Part shown: positions 11,420 through 22,635 of the stretch, one piece after another | Layout: each line of letters begins with the position of its first letter | Numbering within the stretch: the stretch's first letter is position 1 | Translations under genes and position numbers: made by a program | Notes under the pieces: model-generated | Database searches by the model: none | What the model was told of the DNA's origin: nothing | The model's input: the letters and a program-made list of their open reading frames with translations, nothing else | Assembly (NCBI GenBank): GCA_012861695.1 | Contig: JAAOOA010000033.1 | Location: 22,687,434-22,751,433 of the forward strand | Length of the DNA stretch: 64,000 nucleotides | Source: Trematomus loennbergii | Taxonomy: Eukaryota > Chordata > Actinopteri > Perciformes > Nototheniidae | Reading direction: 5' to 3'

Positions 11420-11640
11420 CACTATCCAAATCAAGACTCGAACGTGTCCTATGTTGTTTCAAAGTTCAGGTGTTTAATAGTCTTCTGGCCTGTGGGATGA
11501 AGCTGTCCCTGAGTCTGGTGGTTTTAGTCCGGATGCTGCGGTACCGCCTTCCAGACGGCAGCAGACAGAACAGTTTGTGGCTGGGGTGATGGGGGTCTTT
11601 TATAATCCTGAGGGCTTTCTTTAAGGTTAACCTGGTATTT
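11420..11640. repeat. Fragment of a common teleost interspersed repeat
   Basis: Contains GGGATGAAGCTGTCCCTGAG followed by a TGGTGGTTTTAG...CGGATGCTGCGGTACCGCC stretch, which I recognise as recurring widely in fish genomes. No ends or coding potential are visible, and the class is uncertain. Confidence 0.4.
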
Positions 11641-12184
11641 TTACTACATTTATTTTAGTTACTTTACAGATTTGGATTAATGATGTGAAATATAAACAAC
11701 CCTCAGACTTTAGTTACACCTGAGTAAAATTCAGTGAAGGTGATTGTCAAGTGCAAACAATCAGGCGAGATATTTGATAGTTGGTGCTTGAGAAGACAAA
11801 AAATGTATCTGCAGATCCCTATAAAGCATATTCATTACTCGTTATTCTCTAATTGTTCATCAAAAACTGTATATAATGGCTATTTTGCACATCCCTTTCA
11901 AGATTTTCAAAGGTTTATTGACATATCATATACACAACTACGGCGTAGTTATGCAATGATGACAAACTTGGGTCATAGGTTCCTCAACAAGAGATCTATC
12001 AATATGTGTGTACCTCCACCATTAAACTGTCGTATTCTGCACATTTCTTATTCTATCTACATACATCTTATAAGAGTATAATAAATATGTATAATATCGG
12101 TTAAAATAAGTGCTTCAACATAGTTAACATTGCAGGAAAGTTTGTCAAGTCCCAAAACAAACCATGCAATATATTAAACGTTAA

Positions 12185-12563
12185 AGGTGGGGTAGGTAAG
12201 TTTGAGAAACCGGCTCGAGATACACTTTTTGTTATATTCCATGGAATGCTCTTAACATCCCGATAGCAATGAATATCTTAAGTGCTTGGACAAAAATTCC
12301 ATAAAAAAATGTCATCTGTGGAAGCCGTAGTACTGTAAAAAGCACGACCAATCATTTTAGCCGGCCCGGCTAAAAACTGGATGGCCTACCTTCCTGTCAG
12401 CCTTCCATCTGTGCACAAACTTATCCCGTGCCCTCATTGGTCATGTGCGCGTTCGTGTGTGTTGGAGGAGGGGCTCAGTAAGGAAGTGGCAGTCTTTTTC
12501 CGTCTGTGTATTTTCAAATTCTAGCGCACTCGAGCTGGTTTCTCCAAAATTACCTACCCACCT
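12185..12563. mobile_element. TTAA-flanked MITE
   Basis: The left terminus AGGTGGGGTAGGTAA and the right terminus TTACCTACCCACCT are inverted repeats differing by one base. Each is flanked directly by TTAA (12181-12184 and 12564-12567). TTAA duplications are made by piggyBac and Kolobok transposases. The element has no ORF and is non-autonomous. Confidence 0.85.
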
Positions 12564-12567
12564 TTAA

Positions 12568-13280
12568 GTACTTTGTCAGGCTTAATATAGATACCCCCAA
12601 AGCTTTTTGCTTACATGTATTTAAAAGAAGACCTTAACCTAAAGTATTATTTAATGTTTAAATAAAGCCTAATTAGTTTGTCTGTTTTGCACATCCTCCT
12701 ATTAATATCTTTGTACATCCGGCACTAAACTGTTTTATTCTAGATACCATTTACAGTATCTTCTTGATATTTTCTATTCTATATTTCTATCATTGACCTT
12801 CTACTTTCCTCCTATTTTGTATATACTCTTAATATTTAAATGTTTTCATAAAATATAACACATTCAAAAGTGCTTTACAAAAATGAAAGACATTAAGAAA
12901 AAGGCATTTTAAACAGTCATTAAAAAGCAACACAATCTACCTGCATTGCATTGACTCTAAACGTGTAATAACGTGCTTTAACCAGTAGGTGGTTTGGGTT
13001 AAAAAGCTGTCAAGTTTACAGTGTTAACAAAATTAAATATACTGCTGTTTCCGGTTTAGTTTACGACGGATATATTTAGTTATTGTTTTGATATTTGTAA
13101 CACAAAAGCAATGTAAAAAACCCACAGCAACACAGAAAAGATGGTCTTAACATGACCCAGCGGTCTAGTAGTTAATAAAAAACAATAATATCAAAACAAA
13201 ATATTACTACTAACTTTATTGTGAAATGAAAACAGAACGGTAAAAGAATAGTTTCCGGTCTATTCTGAGGCCCGATCTCT
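12568..13280. other. No gene seen
   Basis: AT-rich sequence without a supported ORF, TIR or tandem array. Confidence 0.5.
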
Positions 13281-13740
13281 GTAGATATGGGATTAGTTTT
13301 GTATCATAAAGATAAAGCAGCACTTTCTCAGAATAAAGCAAAACTATGAGTTTAAAAGAAAAAATAAACTGAGTCAAGCAAAATAAAATAAATTTAAAAA
13401 ATAAAACTATAAGTTGCAAACAAATTTGTGAATCATGTAAACTATAAGTCTTTTTTCTTTTTTTTAACATAGGTTTTTGTTTGCTGTTCTTGTTTCTTCT
13501 TTCTCAATGATCAGACTTTTGCTTTCGCTGCAGCACTCTCTTTTGCGCTCCTTCACTTTTTGTTTGAGATTCTGACACAAACCTCCCAGGTGGGCGGGAC
13601 TTTCAGGGGTGCGTCCCCATTGGCTACTACTTTTTGAGTGACAGCCCACTACACCACAGATCATACAGTGCAACTCATGCAGAAAACTCCGGAGTCCACT
13701 CGGCCACGTTAGTGTTGGTGTCACCGGGGGATTTTTCATG
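13280..13740. repeat. Interspersed repeat D, uninterrupted copy
   Basis: It matches, in reverse orientation, 18836-19008 plus 21489-21685. Between those two halves the other copy carries the 2.48-kb Kolobok-like element. Here the corresponding site (near 13468) has a single TTAA next to an A/T run, so this copy is the empty site. Confidence 0.85.
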
Positions 13741-13830
13741 AAAATATCGGACTTATCTTATGGATTGCTGTGCATTATACTTGTGTTGTGTAGTTTATAC
13801 TTTATTCCAACTTTAAATATTTGAATACCA

Positions 13831-14742
13831 TGAAGTAAAAAGATATGATTCTAAACTGTATTGAAGTAAACATGTATTATTTTGAATTGTATTTTAGTGA
13901 ACATGTATTGTTTGAACTGTTTTAAGTAATCACATATATAGAAATTATATTCTCACTTACAACTCACTGACCCAGAGATCCTGTTACACACACACATACA
14001 CCTCCTTTTCACCAGCACACACACACATGTTCTTTTCAAGGTTCTTTCTGGGTATCATTATGTTCTTTCTGGGCTCATTATATCTGTATACAATGTTTAA
14101 TTGTCTGAGAGTAACAGTTTATGTGAAATATTCCATGGGAAAATAAGGGAGTGGATATCGGGGCAGAGATAAGATTGACTTTGACCTTGTGGAACCTTAG
14201 AATCTCACGTTCTGGTCAGAACTCTGATTCGCTGTATTGGACCCGGCCAGAGGTGGATCCAACCAGTAAGGACACCTGGGAGAGTGAGCAGCTCACGCAG
14301 CTCCTCCCCACGGACTCTCTGATTCGCTTCGGAGTAAAATGGGAAGGAAGAGTCGACACATCTCGGCCCCAAAATATGAATATGAATACTGTTGTTTTTG
14401 TATGAAAAATACTCTCTTGTTTGATGAGTTGGTTGGTCCCGATATCTGTGTCCGCATCGCATCACAAACCTGAAGTCAATTCTTCTTGTTTGATGAGTTG
14501 GTTGGTCCCGACACCTGTATCCGCATCGCATCACAAACCTGAAGTCCGGAGTACTCTGTAAAACTTGTATACGTGTTTTGTTTCCTACCAGAGTAAACTC
14601 AGATAATTGTTATAACTTTTGATTCCGGTGTTTTCAATTCCTTTCTTTATTAAATAAGAGATCAGCCTCATCCAACGAACGGCGCAGAGCAGAAGGGGGG
14701 GGGGCGCTATCAGCCACCACCAATAGGTGTTCTGCTCCAACA
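13831..14742 (+). mobile_element. Solo LTR (family also at 27146-27967)
   Basis: Starts TGAAGTAAAAAGATATG and ends CTCCAACA, so it has TG/CA ends. The same unit, inverted, sits at 27146-27967, where an empty site proves its ends. An ATTAAA signal near 14650 fits this orientation. Flanking 4-mers are ACCA and ACCT, an imperfect duplication. No internal retrotransposon region adjoins it, so it is a solo LTR left by recombination. Confidence 0.8.
14415..14547. repeat. 69-bp tandem duplication inside the solo LTR
   Basis: TCTTGTTTGATGAGTTGGTT and the bases through CACAAACCTGAAGTC occur twice with a 69-bp period. The other LTR copy (near 27325-27450) also carries a duplicated version. Confidence 0.85.
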
Positions 14743-14794
14743 ACCTGAACACACTGCTGCTGTTAAATAGTTTCCCAATTTGGGATTGATAAAG

Positions 14795-14828
14795 TGTCTG
14801 TCTGTCTGTCTATTTATTTATTTATTTT
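14795..14828. repeat. (TCTG)n/(TTTA)n microsatellite
   Basis: A short TCTG run passes directly into TTTA units. Confidence 0.85.
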
Positions 14829-14829
14829 A

Positions 14830-16089
14830 GATTAAAAAAACACATCTATGTATTTTCAAGCTAAAGGTGATACACAATATAAACTGTATACTATTATTTT
14901 TTCAAAGACATGTTACATTTCCAAAGCATATATTGCTATGTTTAGGACAAACAATTAAAGACTGCTTTAATTGAACAAATTCTACAATATAAAAGTGGCA
15001 GATTTGCTTTATTAAACAGACCAGACCTAGGTTGCATACCAACACAATTAGGAACATGCTCACATCTTACTATGTTGGTCTGAAGAGCTGAAGCATTCAT
15101 ACACAATGGATAAAAACTGTGTTGTCTCATTCTATATCCTGTGAGAAAATGATATACATTTAGCATTAAAAATTTGACATAGCCTACTATTCCTAGCCTG
15201 AGGAAGATATGAATAATCAACAGATTTGAATGGAATCTCTAACATTTTCATGTAGAATAAAGACAAAAGAGTGATTATACAAATTACATTTATTGAAATT
15301 TGAACCAGAAGATGAAGTCTCAAAGAATGTTTTAAATAAAAGGACACAAAACAAAAAGGTGGATAATAATAACATCTATTAAATGTATATGTAAAGACAT
15401 TTGGTCAAATTAAATGACACTGAGCAAGTGATAACAGCGACGCCAGCGTGGATGAAGATGGTGCAGGTCTCTCTTCATGCCCCCCCTCCGTGCTGTCCCC
15501 TCAGAGGAAGTGGGAACATGGGATAAGACCTCTGGACACCACGCTGTCTCAATGATCCACACTGTTAATATGAGAGGAAAATAAATGTTTTAGGAAATGA
15601 AAAAAATGAAGTTAACAAATAAAACACAGCTCAGGGGCATCATGGACGGTAGGTTTTCCTACAAAGTTAACTCAGCCTCCATTGATTTTCATATCAAATT
15701 AGTGTGTTAATAAAATAAGCTATCATGGCTTATACTTGCATATCCAAACAGAATCATGAAAGCCTGTTGGTAGAGTCAGACAGGCACACAAGTCCGTTTG
15801 AGTGTGTGCGCCGGTGTCTGAACGCTCACTCACTCACTGCTCGCTTTGTAGCTAACTGTCCCTGCTATTAGGCTACTAGCTTGCATTGTTATGGATCTAA
15901 AGTTAGCAAAAGCTAACTTTCATAACACAGCTTTTCTTTACTTCTCACTTAACTAACACAATAAAGAAACAGACCGTATAGTACAGCACAAACAACACAA
16001 ATGATCAATACTTACATATATGTTCACTTGTAGTATTATAATAATTGAAATGCTGGTTCTTCTGGGGGTCTTCTGTCCACGCTCAGCTA
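14830..16089. other. No gene seen
   Basis: AT-rich sequence with short GC-richer islands (about 15430-15540). No ORF, TIR or splice-bounded exon could be supported. Confidence 0.45.
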
Positions 16090-16099
16090 CCGCACCGCA

Positions 16100-16410
16100 G
16101 TGTTGTAGTCAAGTCACCAATTCACGAGTCCAAGTCACTCTCGAGTCACCACTCTTCAAGTCCGAGTCCAAGTCTGAGTCACCAAGGGAGAGTCGTAGTC
16201 GAGTCCGAGTCCAAGTCCGAGTCACCCAAGGAGCGTCCGAGTCGAGTCCGAGTCCGAGTCATCATTACCTGTGTTCGAGTCCGAGTCCAAGTCCGAGTCA
16301 CCTAAGGAGTGTCCGAGTCGAGTCCGAGTCATCATTACCTGTGTTCGAGTCCGAGTCCAAGTCCGAGTCACCTAAGAAGAGTCCAAGTCAAGTCCGAGTC
16401 ACAAGTCTTC
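16100..16410. repeat. (GAGTCC/AAGTCC)n subterminal array, left
   Basis: Dozens of GAGTCC, AAGTCC and GAGTCA hexamers, including a near-perfect duplicated unit around CATCATTACCTGTGTTCGAG (16259 and 16330). An open frame here only reflects the repeat period. Confidence 0.9.
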
Positions 16411-17045
16411 ATGTATTAATCTTCGTGGATATATGTGTTGAAATGTAGCTGCTCCTCTACATTGCTTTTATCCTGTCATGTTATACTAATCTGTCTATTG
16501 AACTGCTGTGAAGCCAGTTTGGCTACAATTCTTGTAATAGGTGCTATACAAATATAAAGCTTATTACTAATATTAATATTATTATTATATATAAATAAAC
16601 TATGTTTAAAATGAGTTACCTTTTAGAGAAGAGATTATATTTGTATGCCAATATTTTCCTATGGTAAAGTTTTCGTTTTGCACTTTTATTTTGATAGTAA
16701 TAAGATCGGGACTCTTATTTTGAAGGAACTTTTACCGGTTAAATCGGTTTACTGATAAAGATTTAGCCCCAGAAAGCACAAAATGACGTCATTCTGCATG
16801 TTAAGTAGCCATGTGCTTTCGTGTTATCGGCTGAATCTTTATTTATTGATTAGATCACGTTACTCTGATGATAGTATTCAAGACAGCCTATATGTCTGAA
16901 CTCGATGTTTAGAGTAATGTGTTACGGAGCCTTCTCTTCAATATTGTTTTCACATAGAGCATTTTGCGCTGCTCTTTACCAATGTGGAAGCAGAATGTGT
17001 GAAAGCATACAGCACCATGCGGGGTGTGTCTCTAGACATCTTTAG

Positions 17046-18476
17046 TAGAGATGGCAAATCCGGATCCTTTTACGGACTCAGGGTCTTCTGAGTCAGTCAT
17101 TGAAGAGATCCGGATCATACGAGTCATTTGAGTCATATGAGTCAGCATCACCAAGACCGTAGAAATCCTATCGGTGAAACCCAAAAGTTGTTGCATTTCA
17201 CGAGCATATTAAACTGACGTTATATTAACCTCCGCTACAGTGTATTTTGCTTTAATAAAAAATGTTGATCACAAAAAAAAGGGTTATTTTGCAATTTGGC
17301 AAATCTGAATCTGCTGTTGACGTGCATGAGGACGAGTCTGCTGGATCTCTGGATCTGCTGCTATATGGCTACGGCTCTGAGTCCGCACGAGTCTGCTGTG
17401 TTTTGCACAGTGAGTAAGGATTTGCGAATCTGAGTCTGTGAAGTTCCGCTGACTAACTCGTAGGCTACTGGTCTCTCTCGATCATTGACCTGGATTCACG
17501 GATCCCGCGATTTTGATTAAGTCCATTATGTTTCCGGCTCTAAATGAAGTTTCAGTGTAGACTTCTAACAAAATTGTCATGTTGTGCAACAGTCTCCTGC
17601 GTGTAATAGCTGCATTTCCAATAAGGATCTTACTTGGCAAAACGTTTATTTTGAACATAGCACACAAAGAAAACAAACAATGACAAATGATAGAAAATTG
17701 CAAAACAGTTAGAATATATAAAATGTCTTATTATACAATTATTATTATTAAACATATAATTATATCTAATCATATGCCCCCCATATTTTCTCATGGACTG
17801 CGTAATCATTGCAATATGGTGTTTGTATGTGTTAAATGTGTGTAAAGTGGTGTCTTTTGCTTTAATAAAACATATTGATCACAAAAAAAAAGGTCATTTT
17901 GCGATTTAGCGAATCTGAGTCTGCTGTTGAATCGTGCATGATGACGAGTCTGCTGGATCTCGGATCTGCTGCTATACGGTTACGGCTCTGAGTCCGCACG
18001 AGTCTGCTATGTTTTGCACAGTGAGTCAGGATTTGCGAATCTGCGAGTCTGCTGTTGACTCGTGCATAATATAGCCGCGGAGCCGGGTTGCTGGAGGAGG
18101 GGCTATGCTCGTGCACATGACGAGTATGGATCTCTGGATCTGCTATGCTATTACGGTTAGGAGCCGTCGGCTCCTCTGAGTCCCCACGAGTCTGCAGGAA
18201 GTTTCACTGATCCGCGTCCCCTCCCCTGAGCCAAACGATAACTTCTGGCAGCTATCCTACTTGCTACAGGGTAGGCAGATGGACTGGGGTACGTTGTAAT
18301 GTGATTTACATGTTATAAAGGAGTAGCGAGTGACGCAATTTATAGTTTTAATTTGTACGTCACACCAAGTGTGGGACTCAAAGGACTCGGGTTAATGGAG
18401 AGGGGAGACTCGTCACGACCAGCTCATTTCTAGGATCCGGGTAATGATCCGGATGAATCAGACTCGCCCATCTCTA
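17046..18476. mobile_element. hAT-like element nested in the hAT element 16098-18827
   Basis: The ends TAGAGATGGCAAATCCGGATCC-like (left) and its degenerate inverse (right, ...CGCCCATCTCTA) are flanked by an exact 8-bp duplication, ATCTTTAG (17038-17045 and 18477-18484). An internal segment of about 190 bp is present twice in direct orientation. No transposase ORF is visible. Confidence 0.85.
17228..18062. repeat. Two diverged direct copies of an about 190-bp segment
   Basis: 17230-17425 and 17858-18050 align through GCTTTAATAAAA, GATCACAAAAAAAA, GAGTCTGCTGTTGA-type words, CTCTGAGTCCGCACGAGTCT and TTTTGCACAGTGAGT. They differ by scattered substitutions and small indels, so the duplication is old and internal to the element. 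Confidence 0.8.
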
Positions 18477-18559
18477 ATCTTTAGACTGGAATAGGGGCCC
18501 AGTACGTGAAACTCGCCTCGCAGCCAGTGCACACGCCAGGATAGAGGACATCGACTCCA

Positions 18560-18820
18560 TAGAAAACTTGCTCGAGTCCGAGTCCAAGTCGTAGCATCAA
18601 TGTACAAGTCAAGTCCGAGTCATCGTGGGGGGAAAAATTCACGAGTCCGAGTCCGAGTCCAAGTCAGCGTACGCGATAATTCACGAGTCCGAGTCCAAGT
18701 CATCGTGCGCGAGAATTCACGAGTCCAAGTCCGAGTCGCGTCAATCAGTGCGCGAGTCCGAGTCGAGTCACGAGTCCCGAAAATCGGCACTCGAGTCCGA
18801 GTCCAGGACTCGAGTACTCC
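18560..18820. repeat. (GAGTCC/AAGTCC)n subterminal array, right
   Basis: Matches the left array in composition and orientation and ends six bases before the right terminus of the hAT element. Confidence 0.88.
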
Positions 18821-18835
18821 ATCTCTGCCGCACCG

Positions 18836-19004
18836 CAGCTGCCTGCACTGTACAATCGCTGGAGGACAGGGCTGTAACTCAAAACTGACCCCTGAAGTCC
18901 GCCCACCTGGGAGGTTTGTGTCAGAATCTCAAACAAAAGTGAAGGAGCGAGAGCAAAAGTCTGATCATTGAGAAAAAAGAAACAACTGCAAACAAAAACC
19001 TATG
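18836..19004. repeat. Repeat D, second copy, left half
   Basis: Inverse of 13468-13700, including GGGAGGTTTGTGTCAGAATC and CAAACAAAAACCTATGTTAA. The right half resumes at 21489 after the Kolobok-like insertion. Confidence 0.8.
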
Positions 19005-19790
19005 TTAAAGGGCCCATGTCATGGCCATTTCCACTGATCATAATTACATTGTTGAGGTATACTAAAATAGATTTATACTGTGCAATTTTCCAAACTCACA
19101 TTGGTTTCGCATACAGCATCTCTGTAAAGTATGTGTAAACAGCAGTATTCACTCTCTCCACTAAACGACTCGTTGGAGCTCTTGCCCCCCCTCCCTGTGA
19201 GCCTAGTGTGCTCCGATTGGTCAGCTCGGCCACTCTGTTCTGATTAGTCAACCAAGAGAGGCTCCGCCGATGTCTAACAGTGCTTTTTTCGGCTCGCTCT
19301 CAGAACGTCAGTCTTATAATGGCGTCGGTACAGCCGTATATTTTATACGCTAACTAACCGAACTGTACCTACAACTGTTGTTATAGAAGAGTAAGTTATT
19401 TTTACCTGTAATAAACTACTACTGTTTGATGAGAAATCAAATCATGTTTGCTATATATGAATGATACGTTATAGGAGCAAATAATTCAGGAAGAAAGGAT
19501 AGGCCTACTAAGTATTTCCATCAAACTTTATTTTTAGAAATGTACAAAATGAACATAAATATACATATATACACGGTATATCATCCATTCCTCCCCGTTG
19601 TCGGCATCTTGCCTGGGCGCAGCCGGGGCTTTTAGGACGAGGCCTCAGTGTGGTAGTCCCGTCCCGTGATGATTTTCCGCCAGGATCTGGCTGGACGAAA
19701 TCAAATGCAAATCACAAAATATTAGAGAAACTTAATTGTTTTAGATTCGTTAGTAGTAGTTGTGGTAGGAGTGTGGATCTATCTAATCCA

Positions 19791-20236
19791 TCTATATAAT
19801 CAACACAGTAAGCTTGCCAGCTAATATGCTAACCTAGCTTTCTGTTACCTTAGCAAACACGATATGAACGTTAGCTCGGAGGAACGGCAACTATAATGGA
19901 GTGTAATAAAACTACTATGAACAAAAGCTAGTGGTTCATATTAGGCTAGCAATAACGTGTTTATAATTGCAATCTTATACGGGTAGTCTGCTACGTTCGG
20001 TCATACAATGTTTCTATATAATCAACACAGTAAGCTTGCCAGCTAATATGCTAACCTAGCTTTCTTGTTTACCTTAGCAAACACGATATGAACGTTAGCT
20101 CGGAGGAACGGCAACTATAATGGAGTGTAAAAACTACTATGAACAAAAGCTAGTGGTTCATATTAGGCTAGCAATAACGTGTTTATAATTGCAATCTTAT
20201 ACGGGTAGTCTGCTACATTCGGTCATACAATGTTTC
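19791..20236. repeat. 222-bp tandem duplication inside Kolobok-like copy 1
   Basis: TCTATATAATCAACACAGTA and the following bases to TCATACAATGTTTC occur at 19791 and again at 20013 with almost no change. Copy 2 (28385-28600) has this unit once, so the duplication postdates the split of the copies. Confidence 0.92.
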
Positions 20237-20879
20237 CCGCTAGCATGTATAGCTAGCCTCGTTAGCTATACATGCTATCAGCGTCGGAGGAAAGCTAACT
20301 GTAATGTACCGTGCTTTGGGGGTCTGTGAGTGGGCAAAGAGGGGATTTCCCCGTTGTCTCTGCTGGAAGTGTGAAATAAACTTAGTTAATCTACGTTTGC
20401 TAGTTGTCAGTTGTTCAATATGCTATACTATACTATGAACAACAGATAGTGGTTCATATTAGGCTATCAAGCACATGTTTACAATTGCAATCTTATATGG
20501 GTAGTCTGCTACATTCATTGTAGCTGGCATAAAAAAAATGTTTTTCCGAGCAAACTCATGTCTAGCTCTTAGTAGCCTTGTTGTTTAGCTCGGTAGCATA
20601 CACGCTACGCCAGCTATAATGTAATTACGTTTCGCGACTGACCGTACGGCAAATCACCCGGAGTATACTGTCTATGAGTATTTCGTGTGTGAATGCAGAC
20701 ATTCTCCTGCTATGAGATACATGTATGTAAGGCCATCTGATGATATTAGAGTTGATATGGAAACGCTAGCAACTTAGTTAGCACTGGCTTAGCAGTCCGA
20801 AACATGTTTACACATTTAAACAGTCGTGGTAGATACCTTGTTTGATAAATACACAAATAACAATGCAAACTTACAGGTT

Positions 20880-21182
20880 GTGTACCCGAATCTTCCCCTG
20901 CTCCAAACGGTCCAAACAAACTAGGAATAGCATCGTCCTTCAGTTTCAAATGCTGTGCATATCCGGCCTCAAACTGGGCAATGTTTTGGAAGCTTTCGTC
21001 TGTGAAATGCCGGTTCTTCGAACCTCTGAAGGAACAGTGTTAAAAAGAAATTTCAACCACTGACTTCGTCGTGGTTCTTCCGTCGGTAGGACAAACAGCT
21101 CAGATTTCTCCTTACATTTCAGGAAACAGGTCCTTGGCATTGGCATGACTGGATCGATTGTGAACTGAACCAGAGCTTCCAA
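20880..21182 (-). pseudogene. THAP-domain exon of the Kolobok-like element (copy 1)
   Basis: THAP domains are C2CH zinc modules that bind transposon ends. The minus-strand frame from 21182 gives RTCFLKCKEKSELFVLPTEE, then RRSQWLKFLFNTVPSE, matching the N-terminal Cys pair region and the Trp helix of fish THAP proteins. In the next frame, bases after about 21040 give HFTDESFQNIAQFEAG and DDAIPSLFGPFGAGEDSGTQ, the usual HF block and tail. A GT donor follows at about 20879. The frame change and the missing Cys before HF show a small deletion, shared by copy 2, so this domain was already broken in the common ancestor. Confidence 0.75.
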
Positions 21183-21252
21183 CAGTAAATGTTAGGCTGG
21201 CAGAGGGTGCGGCCAGCGCCGCTGGGTGTGGCCATAGCTCTTCGGGATTGGT

Positions 21253-21304
21253 CCATTTCGTTCCGGGTACGGCATGACATCATGCCGTACCCGGAACTAA
21301 ATGG
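21253..21304. repeat. Palindrome in Kolobok-like copy 1
   Basis: GTTCCGGGTACGGCATGA (21260-21277) and its exact reverse complement (21280-21297) are separated by CA. With one mismatch the arms extend to 25 bp. Confidence 0.93.
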
Positions 21305-21488
21305 AAGACTCAAATGGGCAGTGACGTATCTCCAACGAGGCGTTTTGGGGAGGTATTTTCTGTGTTAAGAGTTTTACTCGCTACAGGGTGTACTTGAGGT
21401 TTTGACTCTGCACACCGTTTACATGCATAAAAACCTTCATAACACACAAGGGGACGGGTAATAACCGGAAAAGCATGACATGGGAGCT

Positions 21489-21685
21489 TTAAAACAAAGA
21501 AAAAATACTTATAGTTTACATGATTACACAAATGATTTGTTTGCAACTTATAGTTTTATTTTTTAAATTGATTTTATTTTGCTTGACTCAGTTTTTTTTC
21601 TTTTAAACTCATAGTTTTGCTTTATTCTGAGAAAGTGTTGCTTTATCTTTATGATACAAAACTAATCCCATATATAGATAAATAA
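21489..21685. repeat. Repeat D, second copy, right half
   Basis: Inverse of 13285-13468, sharing ACTTATAGTTTACATGATT-type sequence, GTTTTATTTTTTAAA and TTATGATACAAAACTAATCC. Confidence 0.8.
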
Positions 21686-21839
21686 AGAACTACGACAGAT
21701 GTGTAATATTTAATGCAGCCGAACCATTTATTACAATGCATTCATGTGATGACTTTCAAAGAGTAAAGCAAGCACTGCTGAATAAAGTATGATTTTATCT
21801 TTTACGAAACGTTTTTTTTCATATGGAATGCAGTTGGAG

Positions 21840-22180
21840 GTCAACCAATCACAGAGCTTGAGAACTAAACACGGGGTTTGTCAAACAAAGCACATGGTGT
21901 AGTCCTAAACGATAGCTGAGGATTCGGGTAGTGTAGTGTCTTCTGCCAATCCTAAACTCCGAAAAAATATTTGTTTCTCCGAATCGAAGGGGGAAAATGC
22001 AAAAGCATTGCACACAATTTAAACCAATCAATGTTGTGTAATTAACAAGGATAATCTGGTGTTTTTGTGTTGATGAGTAGTGCAGATATCACTGTAAAAT
22101 CAATCGACAGTAAGGAGAATAGTTACTTCCGGGTGTAAAATCCTCCGTTATCCAATGGGAATGGACGCTCACATTGCTCT
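21840..22180. repeat. Interspersed repeat, inverted copy of 11005-11345
   Basis: Aligns in reverse over its whole length, from AATCACAGAGCTTGAGAACT to CATTCCCATTGGATAAC (reverse). It lies just outside repeat D, mirroring the order at 11-13.7 kb. Confidence 0.8.
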
Positions 22181-22496
22181 TGGGTCCGTAATACAATAAA
22201 GGGGACATCAATAGGAATATAATTATCTTTTAAATAACGTTAACTAAAGGAACAATCTATTGACACAGTTGAAGCTCTGGCCTTCCTTAAAAACTAACTA
22301 ATTTAATAAACACACAATGCACTGTTTTTTGAGAACAAAAATTGGTGAATAATGCACCATAATACATTCTGACGAAAAATTTAAATTATTATGAATACAA
22401 ATAAAATAAAAGAAGCCTCCCGTGAGTTACTACAAGCTATAAAGTAGATTTTAAAAACGTTTTATAGAATAAAGCTCACTGCTGGACGTTGTAGAA

Positions 22497-22635
22497 ATGC
22501 GTGTGTGCACCACGACAAAGGAGCCTCATTCACTTTACATTGGGGTTGTTTGCGTGGTGCAGACACGTAAATGTAGCAAAGTTCGTGACTCCACCACGCA
22601 CTGCGGTGTTAAGGAGTCGTGGTGGAGTCACGCAT
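22497..22635. repeat. Short inverted-repeat element at the 3' edge of the SAM-like gene exon
   Basis: The ends ATGCGTGTGTGCACCACGAC and (inverse) ATGCGTGACTCCACCACGAC are imperfect TIRs. An inner perfect 14-bp stem (GTGACTCCACCACG at 22585-22598 with 22618-22631) lies at the right side. No clear TSD is seen. It overlaps the stop codon of the exon described at 22609-23077, so it may have truncated that gene. Confidence 0.5.

Larger units (their letters stand above)
16098..18827. mobile_element. Non-autonomous hAT element, interrupted by a second element
   Basis: The left end CAGTGTTGTAGTC and the right end, read inward on the other strand as CAGAGATGGAGTACTC, are imperfect TIRs of the hAT type (CAGNG start). 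An exact 8-bp duplication, CCGCACCG, flanks it (16090-16097 and 18828-18835). Both subterminal regions consist of GAGTCC/AAGTCC arrays. No transposase ORF is present. A 1431-bp element with its own TSD sits inside at 17046-18476. Confidence 0.88.
19009..21488. mobile_element. Kolobok-like DNA transposon, copy 1
   Basis: The left terminus AGGGCCCATGTCATGG and the right terminus (read inward AGCTCCCATGTCATGC) are imperfect TIRs. They are flanked by TTAA (19005-19008 and 21489-21492). The empty site in repeat D near 13468 confirms insertion into one TTAA. It carries a THAP-type exon on the minus strand; Kolobok transposases have THAP domains and duplicate TTAA. No catalytic core is present, so this is a non-autonomous derivative. 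Confidence 0.85.

Noticed and set aside
16020..16448. 142-codon Ser/Arg-rich ORF
   Set aside because: It is translated GAGTCC hexamer repeat of a hAT element and has no codon or domain support.
16100..18820. CRISPR-like regular repeats
   Set aside because: The units are contiguous hexamers without spacers, and the genome is eukaryotic.
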